A DNA stretch of 64,000 nucleotides from an uncultured Lutibacter sp. (GTDB lineage: Bacteria > Bacteroidota > Bacteroidia > Flavobacteriales > Flavobacteriaceae). The stretch covers positions 248,001 to 312,000 of the forward strand of contig NZ_CANLRG010000001.1 in NCBI RefSeq assembly GCF_947493565.1, read 5' to 3'. The notes under the pieces are model-generated. The model was given only the letters and a program-made list of their open reading frames with translations. It did not search any database and was not told the origin of the DNA. Made by a program: the position numbers and the translations under genes. How positions within the stretch are numbered: the first letter of the stretch is position 1; every line of letters begins with the position of its first letter. Below, piece after piece: positions 53,309-62,640 of the stretch.

Positions 53309-53989
53309 GTGGATGAAAAATACATTGAATACATAGAACAGTTTGTAACTGAAAAAAGGAGAAATTTATTTCATAGAGTTTTAAATGAAAGAACGCGACA
53401 TTTTACGGTTGCAATTGAAGACATTTTTCAACCTCATAACGCAAGTGCAGTAGTTAGAAGTTGTGATATTTTTGGTATTCAAGATGTACATGTGATTGAA
53501 AATAAATATAGGTTCTATGCTTCTAACCGTGTAGCAAAAGGAGCTCAAAAATGGTTGGATTTTTCATTGCATAACCAAAAAGGGGTAAATAATACTTTAA
53601 TTTGTATAGATAGTTTAAGAGCAAAAGGCTATCAAATAATTGCAACTACGCCTCATAATGAATCTTGTATGTTACAAGATTTTGATATTACTCAAAAATC
53701 GGCATTCTTTTTTGGTGTTGAAAAAGAGGGATTATCTAAGCATGTGATGGACAATGCCGATGGGTTTTTAAAAATTCCTATGATTGGTTTTACCGAAAGT
53801 TTAAACATCTCTGTTGCTGCAGCAATTATACTTCAAAATTTAAATGAAAGACTGAAAAAATCAGCTATTCATTGGCAACTAACCGAAGAAGAGAAAAAGG
53901 AGAAATACCAAGAATGGTTAGAAAAATCTATTAAAAGTATTCAAAAAATTAAAGAGCATTATTATACTCAAATTGCTAATCAATTGTAA
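53309..53989 (+). CDS. TrmH/SpoU family tRNA 2'-O-methyltransferase
   Basis: 226 residues, GTG start (the nearby ATG 53313 is out of frame). SPOUT-fold motifs: DIFQPHNASAVVRSCDIFGI (motif 1), FFFGVEKEGLSKHVMDNAD (motif 2) and IPMIGFTESLNISVAAAIIL (motif 3). It is probably TrmH (Gm18 in tRNA), given the N-terminal RTRHFTVAIED part and the C-terminal helix. The end overlaps the DUF4258-like gene by 14 bp, tail to tail. Confidence 0.9.
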   Translation: MDEKYIEYIEQFVTEKRRNLFHRVLNERTRHFTVAIEDIFQPHNASAVVRSCDIFGIQDVHVIENKYRFYASNRVAKGAQKWLDFSLHNQKGVNNTLICIDSLRAKGYQIIATTPHNESCMLQDFDITQKSAFFFGVEKEGLSKHVMDNADGFLKIPMIGFTESLNISVAAAIILQNLNERLKKSAIHWQLTEEEKKEKYQEWLEKSIKSIQKIKEHYYTQIANQL

Positions 53990-54344
53990 TTTTTTCAATA
54001 AAAGCAGTTGAATCACAGTTTTTAATTGTTAGCGTTATATTTTGTAAGTTTTTAGTTCCTTTTATTTCATATTGTGTACAGGAATCTTTTTTTAGTTTAT
54101 TCCACATATCAACGTTACCACTTTTTAAAATTTGAGAAATTGCAGCAGTATCAATTTTTTTTGAATTTAAAACAGTTATAGCCTTTTCAGAAAAAACTCG
54201 ATCTTTAGTTCTAATATTTTTTAAAACCCTTGCATTCGGGCCATAGTCAAATGAGGTATTCTTTTTTCCAAAAAAGAAAATTACGACAATAATTCCAATA
54301 ACTAAACCTCCCAAAAAAAAAGGTAAACGCTCTTTAAAAGTCAT
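53976..54344 (-). CDS. Small membrane-anchored protein, DUF4258-like
   Basis: 122 residues: one N-terminal membrane helix (about 8-25, FFLGGLVIGIIVVIFFFG) followed by a periplasmic or cytosolic domain with DYGPNARVLKNIRTKDRVFSEKA, a pattern I associate with flavobacterial DUF4258 proteins. Two cysteines near the end. Function unknown; one base from ald, and probably in the porX-tsaE-ald transcript. Confidence 0.65.
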   Translation of the reverse strand: MTFKERLPFFLGGLVIGIIVVIFFFGKKNTSFDYGPNARVLKNIRTKDRVFSEKAITVLNSKKIDTAAISQILKSGNVDMWNKLKKDSCTQYEIKGTKNLQNITLTIKNCDSTAFIEKITID

Positions 54345-54345
54345 A

Positions 54346-55551
54346 CTACAAAAACAATAAATTGATATCTCTATAAGGTAAATTAAACCAATCGGCTACA
54401 GTTCTATTGGTTAAAATTCCGTGGTAAAAGTACATACCTTTTTGCAAACTTTTATCAAAACGAACAGCATTTTCAAAACCACCATCTTCTGCAATGTTTA
54501 AAAGGTAAGGTGTAAAAATATTACTTATTGATACTGAAGCAGTTCTAGAGTACCTAGAAGGAATATTGGGTACACAATAATGTATGACACCGTATTTATC
54601 GATAGTAGGGTTTTTATGGGTGGTTACTTCAGAAGTTTCAAAACATCCACCTCTATCGATGCTTACATCTACAATTACAGCACCAGATTTCATTTGCTGA
54701 ACCATTTCTTCTGTTACTAATACTGGAGACCGTGAAACTCCTCTTACAGCTCCAATAGCAATATCGCAGCGCATTAAAGCTTTTTGTAAGGTTTTAGGTT
54801 GTATGGTTGAAGTATAAATAGGTCTTCCTAAATTATGTTGTAAACTTCTTAACTTGGTTAAAGAATTGTCAAATATTTTTACATTGGCTCCAAGACCAAT
54901 AGCAGATCTTGCAGCAAATTCAGCCACTGTACCAGCCCCTAAAATGACCACTTCAGTAGGAGGAACCCCACTTATGTTTCCTAATAATAGTCCACCAAAG
55001 CCTTCTTTATCTTTACTGATCATTTCAGCAGCAATAAGTATAGAGGCTGTACCTGCAATTTCACTTAAAGATTTTACCACGGAATAAACTCCGTGTTCAT
55101 CTCTAATATAATCAAAGGCAACAGCAGTGATTCGTTTGCTGGCTAAAGCTTCAAAATATTTTTTAGTTTGAGTTTTTAATTGTAAGGCAGAAAATAATAC
55201 ACTTTGTGGATTGATAAGTTTAATTTCTTCTAAAGAAGGTGGTTCTACTTTTAAAATAATATGACAACCAAAAGCGTCTTTAGTATCATAAGAAACTTTG
55301 GCACCAGCTTCGGAGTAGTCTTTATCAGAAAAATTTGCACCATCTCCAGCACCACTTTCAATAATAAATTTGTGACCTTGAGCAGTTAAAGCAGCTACAG
55401 CATCGGGTGTTAAGCAAACACGTTTTTCTTGATAATGAGTTTCTTTTGGAATTCCTATCATAAGTTTCCCTTTTTGCTTTACAACTTCTAAGGTTTCTTC
55501 TTGAGGAATTAACTCTTGTTGACTAAATGGAGAAGAAGCTTTTTTACTCAT
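54346..55551 (-). CDS. ald: Alanine dehydrogenase
   Basis: NAD-dependent, interconverts alanine and pyruvate plus ammonia. 401 residues: IGIPKETHYQEKRVCLTPDAV (AlaDh/PNT N-terminal domain with catalytic Lys/Arg), GLLLGNISGVPPTEVVILGAGTVAEFAARSA (NAD-binding, about 187-218) and VDVSIDRGGCFETS. The 30-residue N-terminal extension with SPFSQQELIPQEE is characteristic of the Bacteroidota version. It overlaps the tsaE end by 8 bp. Confidence 0.93.
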   Translation of the reverse strand: MSKKASSPFSQQELIPQEETLEVVKQKGKLMIGIPKETHYQEKRVCLTPDAVAALTAQGHKFIIESGAGDGANFSDKDYSEAGAKVSYDTKDAFGCHIILKVEPPSLEEIKLINPQSVLFSALQLKTQTKKYFEALASKRITAVAFDYIRDEHGVYSVVKSLSEIAGTASILIAAEMISKDKEGFGGLLLGNISGVPPTEVVILGAGTVAEFAARSAIGLGANVKIFDNSLTKLRSLQHNLGRPIYTSTIQPKTLQKALMRCDIAIGAVRGVSRSPVLVTEEMVQQMKSGAVIVDVSIDRGGCFETSEVTTHKNPTIDKYGVIHYCVPNIPSRYSRTASVSISNIFTPYLLNIAEDGGFENAVRFDKSLQKGMYFYHGILTNRTVADWFNLPYRDINLLFL

Positions 55552-55960
55552 TATTTTTTAATTCAATGGTTCGTAATTGATTATCGTTGGCAGTTATGGT
55601 AATTGCAACAGCATTTAAAGGTAGTAAATTTTCTATTTTGTTGGGCCATTCAACCAAACACCAACAATTGCTGTAAAAATATTCTTCAACTCCCATATCT
55701 AAAGCTTCCTCTTCATTGTTAATTCTATAAAAATCAAAATGATATACTTTATCTCCATCTTTTGAAAGGTATTCATTTACCAAAGAAAAAGTTGGAGAAC
55801 TAACATTATCAATTACATGAAGTTGTTTTACAATTTCTTTGATTAAAGTTGTTTTTCCAACGCCCATTTCTCCATAAAAAAGCAATACTTTATGTTTTGA
55901 AGTATTGATTACATCTTTGGCAATTTCAGATAACTGATTTAGAGCGTAATTTTTTTTCAT
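55544..55960 (-). CDS. tsaE: tRNA threonylcarbamoyladenosine ATPase TsaE
   Basis: Energises TsaB/TsaD in t6A37 tRNA modification. 138 residues. P-loop GEMGVGKTTLI (30-40), then SPTFSLVNEY and VYHFDFYRI, and LVEWP near the C-terminus, all TsaE hallmarks. It follows porX by 24 bp. Confidence 0.95.
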   Translation of the reverse strand: MKKNYALNQLSEIAKDVINTSKHKVLLFYGEMGVGKTTLIKEIVKQLHVIDNVSSPTFSLVNEYLSKDGDKVYHFDFYRINNEEEALDMGVEEYFYSNCWCLVEWPNKIENLLPLNAVAITITANDNQLRTIELKNNE

Positions 55961-55984
55961 ATAGGCTGCTAGTTTGTTAATTTT

Positions 55985-57532
55985 TTATTTAGGTACAAAT
56001 ATAGCACATGGAATTATCATTTCCTCTAGTGAAATCCCTCCATGTTGATAGGTGTTTTTATAATATTTTACAAAATGATTGTAGTTATTAGGGTACGCAA
56101 AAAAGAAATCTTCTTTTGCAAAAATAAATGAACTATTCATACTTAAGGATGGCAACATAATTTCTTTAGGGTCTTTTACTGCATACACTTCTTTAGCTTC
56201 ATACGATAGGCTACGTCCAGTTTTATATCTTAAATTAGAGCTGATATTTTTATCTCCTATAACTTTTGAAGGGACTTTAGAGTTAATGGTTCCGTGATCT
56301 GTTGTAATAATAAGCTTGAGTCTTAAATTTTGTGCTTTTTGAATCATTTCTAACAATGGTGAGTTTAAAAACCAACTGTTAGTTAAAGATCTATAAGCTT
56401 TATCATCACTTGCCAATTCTTTAATAACCTCCATTTCAGTTTTAGAATGTGAAAGCATGTCAACAAAATTGTACACAATTACCGTTAAATCGTTTTCTTT
56501 TAAGCTATTAAAATTTTCAACTAATTGCTTGCCATTTTTAAGGTTTGTTATTTTATGAAACCCAAGTTTAATAGATTGTTTTAATCTAGTAAGTTGTGCT
56601 TGTAAAAATTCTTCTTCATATAAGTTTTTTCCACCTTCATCGGTATCATTTTTCCAAAAATTTGGATGCTGTTGTTCCATTTCTAAAGGCATTAACCCAG
56701 AAAAGATGGCATTTCTTGCATATTGTGTTGCAGTTGGTAATATGCTTAAATAGGGGATTTCTTCTTTCTTTTTATAATATTTATTAATGGTTTGTTCAAT
56801 AATTTTAAATTGGTCATATCGTAAATTGTCAATAACAACTAAAAGTGTACCTTTTGAGGTAGTAACTTCAGGTAATATGATTTTTTTAAATAAAGTATTT
56901 GATAGTACAGGTGAATTTTCTTCAAAAATCCAATCTTTATAATTTTTTTTAATAAATTTAAAAAAAAGTGAATTGGCTTCTTTTTTTTGACTTTCTAATA
57001 TTTCAACCATACCGGTGTCACTAATATGTTCGAGTTCTAATTCCCAATAAATTAATTTTTTGTAAATATCAATCCATTCTTCATAAGAATTTACCATAGC
57101 CAAATCCATTGCAATTTTTCTAAACTCTTGTTGGTAATTTGAAGTAGTTTTTTCTGAAATTAAACGAGAATGGTCTAAGTTTTTCTTTAGGCTTAATAGT
57201 ATTTGGTGGGGGTTTACGGGTTTTATTAAATAGTCTGCAATTTTGTTACCAATTGCTTCTTCCATAATGTATTCCTCCTCACTTTTGGTAATCATTACAA
57301 TTGGAATGTTTGGTCGTTTGCTTTTAATTTTAATTAAAGTTTCCAAACCACTTAACCCAGGCATGTTTTCATCTAAAAAAACAATGTCATAATTGGTTTC
57401 AATACACATATCAATAGCATCAGCACCATTATTACAAGTTGCAACGTTATATCCTTTTTTTTCAAGAAATAAAATGTGTGGTTTTAAAATATCAATTTCA
57501 TCATCAACCCATAAAATGTTTATATTGCTCAT
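55985..57532 (-). CDS. porX: PorX, response regulator with PglZ domain (type IX secretion control)
   Basis: 515 residues. N-terminal receiver domain (1-120) with acidic pocket D10-D11, phosphoacceptor D54 (VFLDENMPG), T81-region MITKSE and K in DYLIKPVNP. The C-terminal PglZ/alkaline-phosphatase-superfamily domain (about 200-515) has VVIDNLRYDQFK, NAIFSGLMPLEM and IITTDHGTIN. PorX with its kinase PorY controls gliding/type IX secretion genes and acts on cyclic oligonucleotides in other species. Divergent from the HD-hydrolase gene. Confidence 0.95.
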   Translation of the reverse strand: MSNINILWVDDEIDILKPHILFLEKKGYNVATCNNGADAIDMCIETNYDIVFLDENMPGLSGLETLIKIKSKRPNIPIVMITKSEEEYIMEEAIGNKIADYLIKPVNPHQILLSLKKNLDHSRLISEKTTSNYQQEFRKIAMDLAMVNSYEEWIDIYKKLIYWELELEHISDTGMVEILESQKKEANSLFFKFIKKNYKDWIFEENSPVLSNTLFKKIILPEVTTSKGTLLVVIDNLRYDQFKIIEQTINKYYKKKEEIPYLSILPTATQYARNAIFSGLMPLEMEQQHPNFWKNDTDEGGKNLYEEEFLQAQLTRLKQSIKLGFHKITNLKNGKQLVENFNSLKENDLTVIVYNFVDMLSHSKTEMEVIKELASDDKAYRSLTNSWFLNSPLLEMIQKAQNLRLKLIITTDHGTINSKVPSKVIGDKNISSNLRYKTGRSLSYEAKEVYAVKDPKEIMLPSLSMNSSFIFAKEDFFFAYPNNYNHFVKYYKNTYQHGGISLEEMIIPCAIFVPK

Positions 57533-57537
57533 ATTGT

Positions 57538-57545
57538 TATCTTTG
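57538..57545 (+). promoter_or_regulatory. Bacteroidota promoter motif (TATCTTTG)
   Basis: TATCTTTG, 26 bp before the TTG start of the HD-domain gene and directly abutting the divergent porX start. Confidence 0.6.
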
Positions 57546-57571
57546 TACTTTATATTAATAAAATAAGAATT

Positions 57572-58801
57572 TTGACCGAAAAAAAAACGAATAAACTCAA
57601 AATATTAAACGATCCAATTTACGGATTTATTACCATTCCAAATGCGTTAATTTACGATTTAATAGAACACCCTTATTTTCAGAGATTAAGAAGAATTTCA
57701 CAAATGGGTTTGTCGCATTTAGTTTACCCAGGTGCACATCATACAAGATTTCATCATGCCATTGGTTGTATGCATTTAATGCAAAAGGCTGTGAGAATTT
57801 TAAAATTTAAAGGAGTGGAAATTTCTGATGATGAAGCCAATGCATTGTATATTGCTATTTTATTACACGATATTGGACACGGACCGTTTTCACATGCTTT
57901 GGAAAGTAGTATTGCAAATGGAATTCACCATGAAACTATTTCTTTAAAGTTTATGGAAGCTTTAAATGAAGAATTTAGCGGACAACTTTCATTGGCAATT
58001 ACCATTTTTAAAGGAGAGTATCCTCGAAAATTTTTATACCAATTAATCTCTAGTCAGTTAGATATGGATAGGCTAGATTATTTAAAAAGAGATAGTTTTT
58101 ACACAGGTGTTGCCGAAGGAAATATCAACTCAGAACGTCTATTAACCATGCTTAATGTAAAAAATGATCATTTAGTTGTGGAAGAAAAAGGCATTTATTC
58201 AGTTGAAAAATTTATTGTGGCGAGAAGGCTTATGTATTGGCAGGTTTATTTACATAAAACTGGTTTAGCAGCTGAAAAACTACTTGAAAAAGTATTAAAA
58301 AGAGCCAATGAACTATCTTTTACAGGTAAAAAATTACCAGCAACAAAAGCTTTTTCATATTTTTTAAAGAATGCAATAGATGAAACAAATTTTACAAAAG
58401 AAACACTTAAAACTTTTGCCAAATTAGATGATTATGATGTTTTATCCTCTATTAAAGAATGGATTTCTTGCGATGATAAAATTTTAGCCAATTTATCTGA
58501 AAGTTTGATTAATAGGAACTTACCAAAAGTGATGATCCAAAATAACTCTTTTGATAAAAAACAATTAAAACAAATTCAACAAGATATAAAGAGAAGTCTT
58601 GAGTTATCTAATAATGAACTTGATTATTTTGTATATTATGGTAAAATATCTAATCAAGCCTACGATGCAACTAAAAATACCATAAAAATTTTATTTAAAA
58701 ACGGAGATTTAAAAGACGTTACCGAGGCTTCAGACCATTTAAATATTCAAACCTTATCAAAACCAGTAGATAAGTATTATATCTGCTATCCTAAGAAGTA
58801 G
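57572..58801 (+). CDS. HD-domain phosphohydrolase (dGTPase-like, YdhJ type)
   Basis: 409 residues, TTG start (TTG ACC GAA AAA). The HD metal site appears as HHTRFHHAIGCMHLM (HxxRxxHxxG), LLHDIGHGPFSHALE (the HD pair) and SSQLDMDRLDYLKRD (distal Asp). It is close to SAMHD1/dNTPase-like proteins of the YdhJ type; the substrate (dNTP or other nucleotide) is uncertain. Precedes lpxD by 34 bp, as is common in Bacteroidota. Confidence 0.9.
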   Translation: MTEKKTNKLKILNDPIYGFITIPNALIYDLIEHPYFQRLRRISQMGLSHLVYPGAHHTRFHHAIGCMHLMQKAVRILKFKGVEISDDEANALYIAILLHDIGHGPFSHALESSIANGIHHETISLKFMEALNEEFSGQLSLAITIFKGEYPRKFLYQLISSQLDMDRLDYLKRDSFYTGVAEGNINSERLLTMLNVKNDHLVVEEKGIYSVEKFIVARRLMYWQVYLHKTGLAAEKLLEKVLKRANELSFTGKKLPATKAFSYFLKNAIDETNFTKETLKTFAKLDDYDVLSSIKEWISCDDKILANLSESLINRNLPKVMIQNNSFDKKQLKQIQQDIKRSLELSNNELDYFVYYGKISNQAYDATKNTIKILFKNGDLKDVTEASDHLNIQTLSKPVDKYYICYPKK

Positions 58802-58821
58802 GTAGAGTTGAAGTTTTTTTT

Positions 58822-58830
58822 TACTTTTGC
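58822..58830 (+). promoter_or_regulatory. Promoter-like TACTTTTGC just upstream of lpxD
   Basis: A perfect TAnnTTTGC that ends five bases before ATG 58836. If used, transcription would begin at or very near the start codon (leaderless mRNA). No TTG at the -33 distance. Confidence 0.4.
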
Positions 58831-58835
58831 AATTG

Positions 58836-59867
58836 ATGAAATTTACAGCAACTCAAATAGCAGGTATTTTAGAAGGGGAGATAGAAGGAAACAAAAATGT
58901 TGAAGTTTATAAACTTTCTAAAATAGAAGAAGGAGAAGAAGGTTCATTAACATTCTTGTCCAACCCAAAATACATTCACTATATTTATGAAACAAAAGCA
59001 ACCATTGCTATTGTGAATAAAGATTTTGTACCTGAAAAACAAATTGAAACTACTTTAATTAAAGTAGAAGATGCGTATAAAGCATTTTCAACTTTGTTAG
59101 AATTTTACAACCAAGTAAAACTCAATAAATCTGGTATAGAAGAATATACCTTTATAAGTAAAACAGCAACCATAGGAGAAAATTTATATTTAGGTTCATT
59201 TTCTATTATAGGTGACAATGTAAACATAGGAAATAATGTAAAAATATATCCCAATGTAACTATTGGAGAAAATGTGTTTATTGGTGATAATACAATTATT
59301 TTTTCAGGAGTAAACATATATTCTGAAACTACCATTGGTAGTGATTGTGTAATACATGCAGGTGCAGTTATTGGATCGGATGGTTTTGGTTTTGCACCTA
59401 GTGAAGAAGGTATTTACAGCAAAGTTCCACAAATAGGAAATGTTGTTATTGAAGATAATGTTGATATTGGAGCTGCAACTACCATAGATAGAGCCACATT
59501 AGGTTCTACTATTATTAGAAAAGGAGTAAAATTAGACAATCAAATACAAATTGCTCACAATGTTGAAATAGGAAAAAATACAGTAATAGCTGCTCAAACT
59601 GGAATAGCTGGTTCTACTAAAATTGGAGAAAATTGTATGATTGGAGGTCAGGTAGGTATTGTAGGACATTTAACAATCGGAAACAATGTTAAAGTTCAAG
59701 CACAAACAGGTATTGCTAAAAATGTAAAAGATAATGAGGTAATTCAAGGAACACCTGCATTTGGTTATTCAGATTTTAATAAATCGTATGTTTATTTTAA
59801 AAAATTACCAGAACTTGTTGCAACTATTAACACTTTACAAAAAGAAATAAAAGCATTAAAAAAATGA
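58836..59867 (+). CDS. lpxD: UDP-3-O-(3-hydroxyacyl)glucosamine N-acyltransferase
   Basis: Third step of lipid A synthesis. ATG 58836 ([18 protein letters not shown]) gives 343 residues; TTG 58827 overlaps the promoter-like motif. N-terminal uridine-binding domain (about 1-100, [17 protein letters not shown]), then left-handed beta-helix hexapeptide repeats (about 105-310), with the catalytic His in [10 protein letters not shown]-terminal helix binds ACP. It overlaps lpxC/fabZ by 4 bp. Confidence 0.96.
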   Translation: MKFTATQIAGILEGEIEGNKNVEVYKLSKIEEGEEGSLTFLSNPKYIHYIYETKATIAIVNKDFVPEKQIETTLIKVEDAYKAFSTLLEFYNQVKLNKSGIEEYTFISKTATIGENLYLGSFSIIGDNVNIGNNVKIYPNVTIGENVFIGDNTIIFSGVNIYSETTIGSDCVIHAGAVIGSDGFGFAPSEEGIYSKVPQIGNVVIEDNVDIGAATTIDRATLGSTIIRKGVKLDNQIQIAHNVEIGKNTVIAAQTGIAGSTKIGENCMIGGQVGIVGHLTIGNNVKVQAQTGIAKNVKDNEVIQGTPAFGYSDFNKSYVYFKKLPELVATINTLQKEIKALKK

Positions 59868-61267
59868 AAATGAATCGACATCAAAAAACAATTAAACAAG
59901 AAGTTACACTTTCAGGTGTAGGTTTGCATACAGGAAATAAGGTCACAATGACTTTTAAGCCTGCTCCAGTAAATCATGGTTATGCTTTTGTACGAATTGA
60001 TTTAGAAGGAGAACCAGTAATTGAAGCTAGTGCCGAATATGTAATTAATACTCAAAGAGGAACCAATCTTGAAAAAAGAGGCGTAACAGTAAACACCTCA
60101 GAACATGTACTTGCAGCGGTTGTTGCTTTAGATATTGATAATATTATCATTGAAATAAATGCGCCAGAACCTCCAATTATGGATGGTTCATCTAAACATT
60201 TTATTGAGGCACTCGAAAAAGCTGGAATTGAGGAGCAAGATGCTGAAAGAGAAGAATATGTAGTTAAAGATATAATTTCATATAGAGATGAAGAAACCGG
60301 AAGTGAAATTATTTTAATGCCTTGTGATGAGTACAAAATTACTACAATGGTTGATTTTGGAACCAAAGTTTTAGGAACACAAAACGCAACATTAGAGTCG
60401 CTTACAGATTTTAAAAATGAAATAGCCGATGCACGTACCTTTAGTTTTTTACATGAACTTGAAATGTTACTTGATAATGATTTAATTAAAGGAGGAGATT
60501 TAAATAATGCCATTGTTTATGTTGATAAAGAAATTTCTGAAAATACAATGGGAAAATTGAAGAAAGCGTTTAATAAAGAATCTTTAACTGTAAAGCCTAA
60601 TGGAATATTAGACAACCTAACATTGCGTTGGGCTAATGAAGCTGCTCGTCATAAATTATTAGATGTAATTGGAGATTTGGCATTAGTAGGAACAAGAATT
60701 AAAGGAAAAGTAATTGCCAATAAACCTGGGCATTTAGTAAACACCGTTTTTGCAAAAAAACTTCAAAAAATAATTAAACAAGAAAAACGCAACAATGTAC
60801 CAACGTTTGACTTGAACCAACCACCATTGATGGATATTCATCAAATTATGAATATTCTCCCTCACAGACCCCCATTTTTATTGATAGATAGAATTATTGA
60901 ACTATCTGATAAACATGTAGTTGGAATGAAAAATGTAACAATGAATGAATCTTTTTTTGTTGGTCATTTTCCAGATTCTCCAGTAATGCCTGGCGTATTG
61001 CAAATAGAAGCAATGGCACAATGTGGAGGGGTATTAGTATTAAGCACCGTACCAGATCCAGATAATTATTTAACCTATTTTATGAAAATGGACAATGTTA
61101 AATTTAAACAAAAAGTATTGCCTGGAGATACGTTAATTTTTAAAGCTGAATTAATGTCGCCAATTAGAAGAGGAATTTGCCATATGCAATCCTATGGATA
61201 TGCAAATGGTAAGTTAGTAGTAGAAGCAGAGTTAATGGCACAAATCGCAAAAAAACCAAAAGAATAA
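59864..61267 (+). CDS. lpxC/fabZ: Fused UDP-3-O-acyl-GlcNAc deacetylase / 3-hydroxyacyl-ACP dehydratase
   Basis: 467 residues. LpxC domain (about 1-305): zinc ligands in SEHVLAAV and in [12 protein letters not shown] (H and D), catalytic His in KPGHLVN. FabZ domain (about 320-467): [13 protein letters not shown], the catalytic H in [15 protein letters not shown] and E in [10 protein letters not shown]. The fusion is typical of Bacteroidota and couples the committed lipid A step to fatty-acid elongation. ATGA overlap with lpxD and TAATG with lpxA. Confidence 0.97.
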   Translation: MKMNRHQKTIKQEVTLSGVGLHTGNKVTMTFKPAPVNHGYAFVRIDLEGEPVIEASAEYVINTQRGTNLEKRGVTVNTSEHVLAAVVALDIDNIIIEINAPEPPIMDGSSKHFIEALEKAGIEEQDAEREEYVVKDIISYRDEETGSEIILMPCDEYKITTMVDFGTKVLGTQNATLESLTDFKNEIADARTFSFLHELEMLLDNDLIKGGDLNNAIVYVDKEISENTMGKLKKAFNKESLTVKPNGILDNLTLRWANEAARHKLLDVIGDLALVGTRIKGKVIANKPGHLVNTVFAKKLQKIIKQEKRNNVPTFDLNQPPLMDIHQIMNILPHRPPFLLIDRIIELSDKHVVGMKNVTMNESFFVGHFPDSPVMPGVLQIEAMAQCGGVLVLSTVPDPDNYLTYFMKMDNVKFKQKVLPGDTLIFKAELMSPIRRGICHMQSYGYANGKLVVEAELMAQIAKKPKE

Positions 61268-62049
61268 TGAATCAACCACTTGCCTACATTCATCCTGGAG
61301 CCAAAATAGCAACCAATGTTGTTGTTGAACCATTTACAACTATACACAATAATGTTATTATTGGATCAGGAACTTGGATAGGATCTAATGTAACTATTAT
61401 GGAAGGTGCTCGTATAGGTAAAAATTGTAGAATTTTTCCTGGAGCAGTTATTTCAGCAATACCACAAGATTTAAAATTTGATGGTGAAGATTCTTTAGCT
61501 GTAATTGGTGATAACACTACAATTAGAGAGTGTGTTACTGTGAATAGAGGAACCAAAGCCTTGGGTAAAACTCAAATTGGAAAAAATTGCCTTATTATGG
61601 CTACTTCTCATATAGCCCATGACTGTGTGATTGGAAATAACTGCATTTTAGCTAACGGATCTGTAATTGCGGGTCACGTTTCTATAGGAGATTTTGCTAT
61701 TTTAAGTGGTTTGGTTGCAGTTCATCAATTTATCCATATTGGGGAACATGCAATGGTTTCTGGAGGTTCATTGGTTAGAAAAGATGTTCCACCTTATAGT
61801 AAAGCTGGTAAAGAACCTTTATCTTATATTGGAATAAATTCAATAGGATTAAGAAGAAGAGGTTTTTCAACAGAAAAAATTAGAGAAATTCAAGATATTT
61901 TTAGAATTTTATATCAAAAGAATTACAATACCACACAAGCTTTGGAAATTATAGAAGCTGAAATGGAAGCAACAAAAGAAAGAGACCAAATTATTCTATT
62001 CATTAAAAACTCTCAAAGAGGAATTATGAAAGGATATACAGGTAGTTAA
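61267..62049 (+). CDS. lpxA: UDP-N-acetylglucosamine O-acyltransferase
   Basis: First step of lipid A synthesis. 260 residues; hexapeptide beta-helix (about 1-190) with the catalytic His in SHIAHDCVIGNN, VAVHQFIHIGEHAMVSGGS, and the C-terminal helical domain (SIGLRRRGFSTEKI). Coupled to lpxC/fabZ. Confidence 0.97.
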   Translation: MNQPLAYIHPGAKIATNVVVEPFTTIHNNVIIGSGTWIGSNVTIMEGARIGKNCRIFPGAVISAIPQDLKFDGEDSLAVIGDNTTIRECVTVNRGTKALGKTQIGKNCLIMATSHIAHDCVIGNNCILANGSVIAGHVSIGDFAILSGLVAVHQFIHIGEHAMVSGGSLVRKDVPPYSKAGKEPLSYIGINSIGLRRRGFSTEKIREIQDIFRILYQKNYNTTQALEIIEAEMEATKERDQIILFIKNSQRGIMKGYTGS

Positions 62050-62066
62050 AAATATAAATAAAAAAC

Positions 62067-62633
62067 ATGGCAACAACATCAGATATTAGAAACGGATTGT
62101 GTATTAAATATAATAATGATATTTATAAAATTGTTGAATTTTTACACGTAAAACCAGGTAAAGGACCTGCATTTGTAAGAACTAAATTAAAAAGTTTATC
62201 TACTGGTAAAGTATTAGATAATACCTTTCCAGCTGGTAGAAAAATAGATGATATTAGAGTAGAAACTCAAAAATTTCAATACTTGTATCCTGAAGGTGAT
62301 TCGTATCATTTTATGAATACTCAAGATTATAATCAAATAACACTTCAAAAGTCAGCTTTAGATGCTCCAGAACTTTTAAAAGAAGGTGAAATAGTAACGA
62401 TTATAATAAATACGGAAGATAATATGCCCCTTTCTGTAGATATGCCTTCGAGTGTAATACTAGAAATAACACATACTGAACCAGGTGTTAAAGGTAATAC
62501 AGCTACCAATGCAACAAAACCAGCTACGGTAGAAACGGGAGCAAATATCAATGTACCTTTATTTATTAATGAAGGTGATAAAATTAAAATTGATACCGCT
62601 AAAGGCGCTTATTTAGAGCGTGTAAAAGAGTAA
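62067..62633 (+). CDS. efp: Translation elongation factor P
   Basis: Relieves ribosome stalling at polyproline. 188 residues, three beta-barrel domains. The tip loop is VKPGKGPAFVR with K32 at the position that is modified in some bacteria. It lies between lpxA and the second lpxD-like gene; same arrangement in many Bacteroidota. Confidence 0.97.
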   Translation: MATTSDIRNGLCIKYNNDIYKIVEFLHVKPGKGPAFVRTKLKSLSTGKVLDNTFPAGRKIDDIRVETQKFQYLYPEGDSYHFMNTQDYNQITLQKSALDAPELLKEGEIVTIIINTEDNMPLSVDMPSSVILEITHTEPGVKGNTATNATKPATVETGANINVPLFINEGDKIKIDTAKGAYLERVKE

Positions 62634-62640
62634 TGTATTT

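Noticed and set aside
55985-57532. PglZ domain as evidence of a BREX phage-defence system
   Set aside because: The PglZ domain is fused to a receiver domain as in PorX, and no brx/pgl genes are near.
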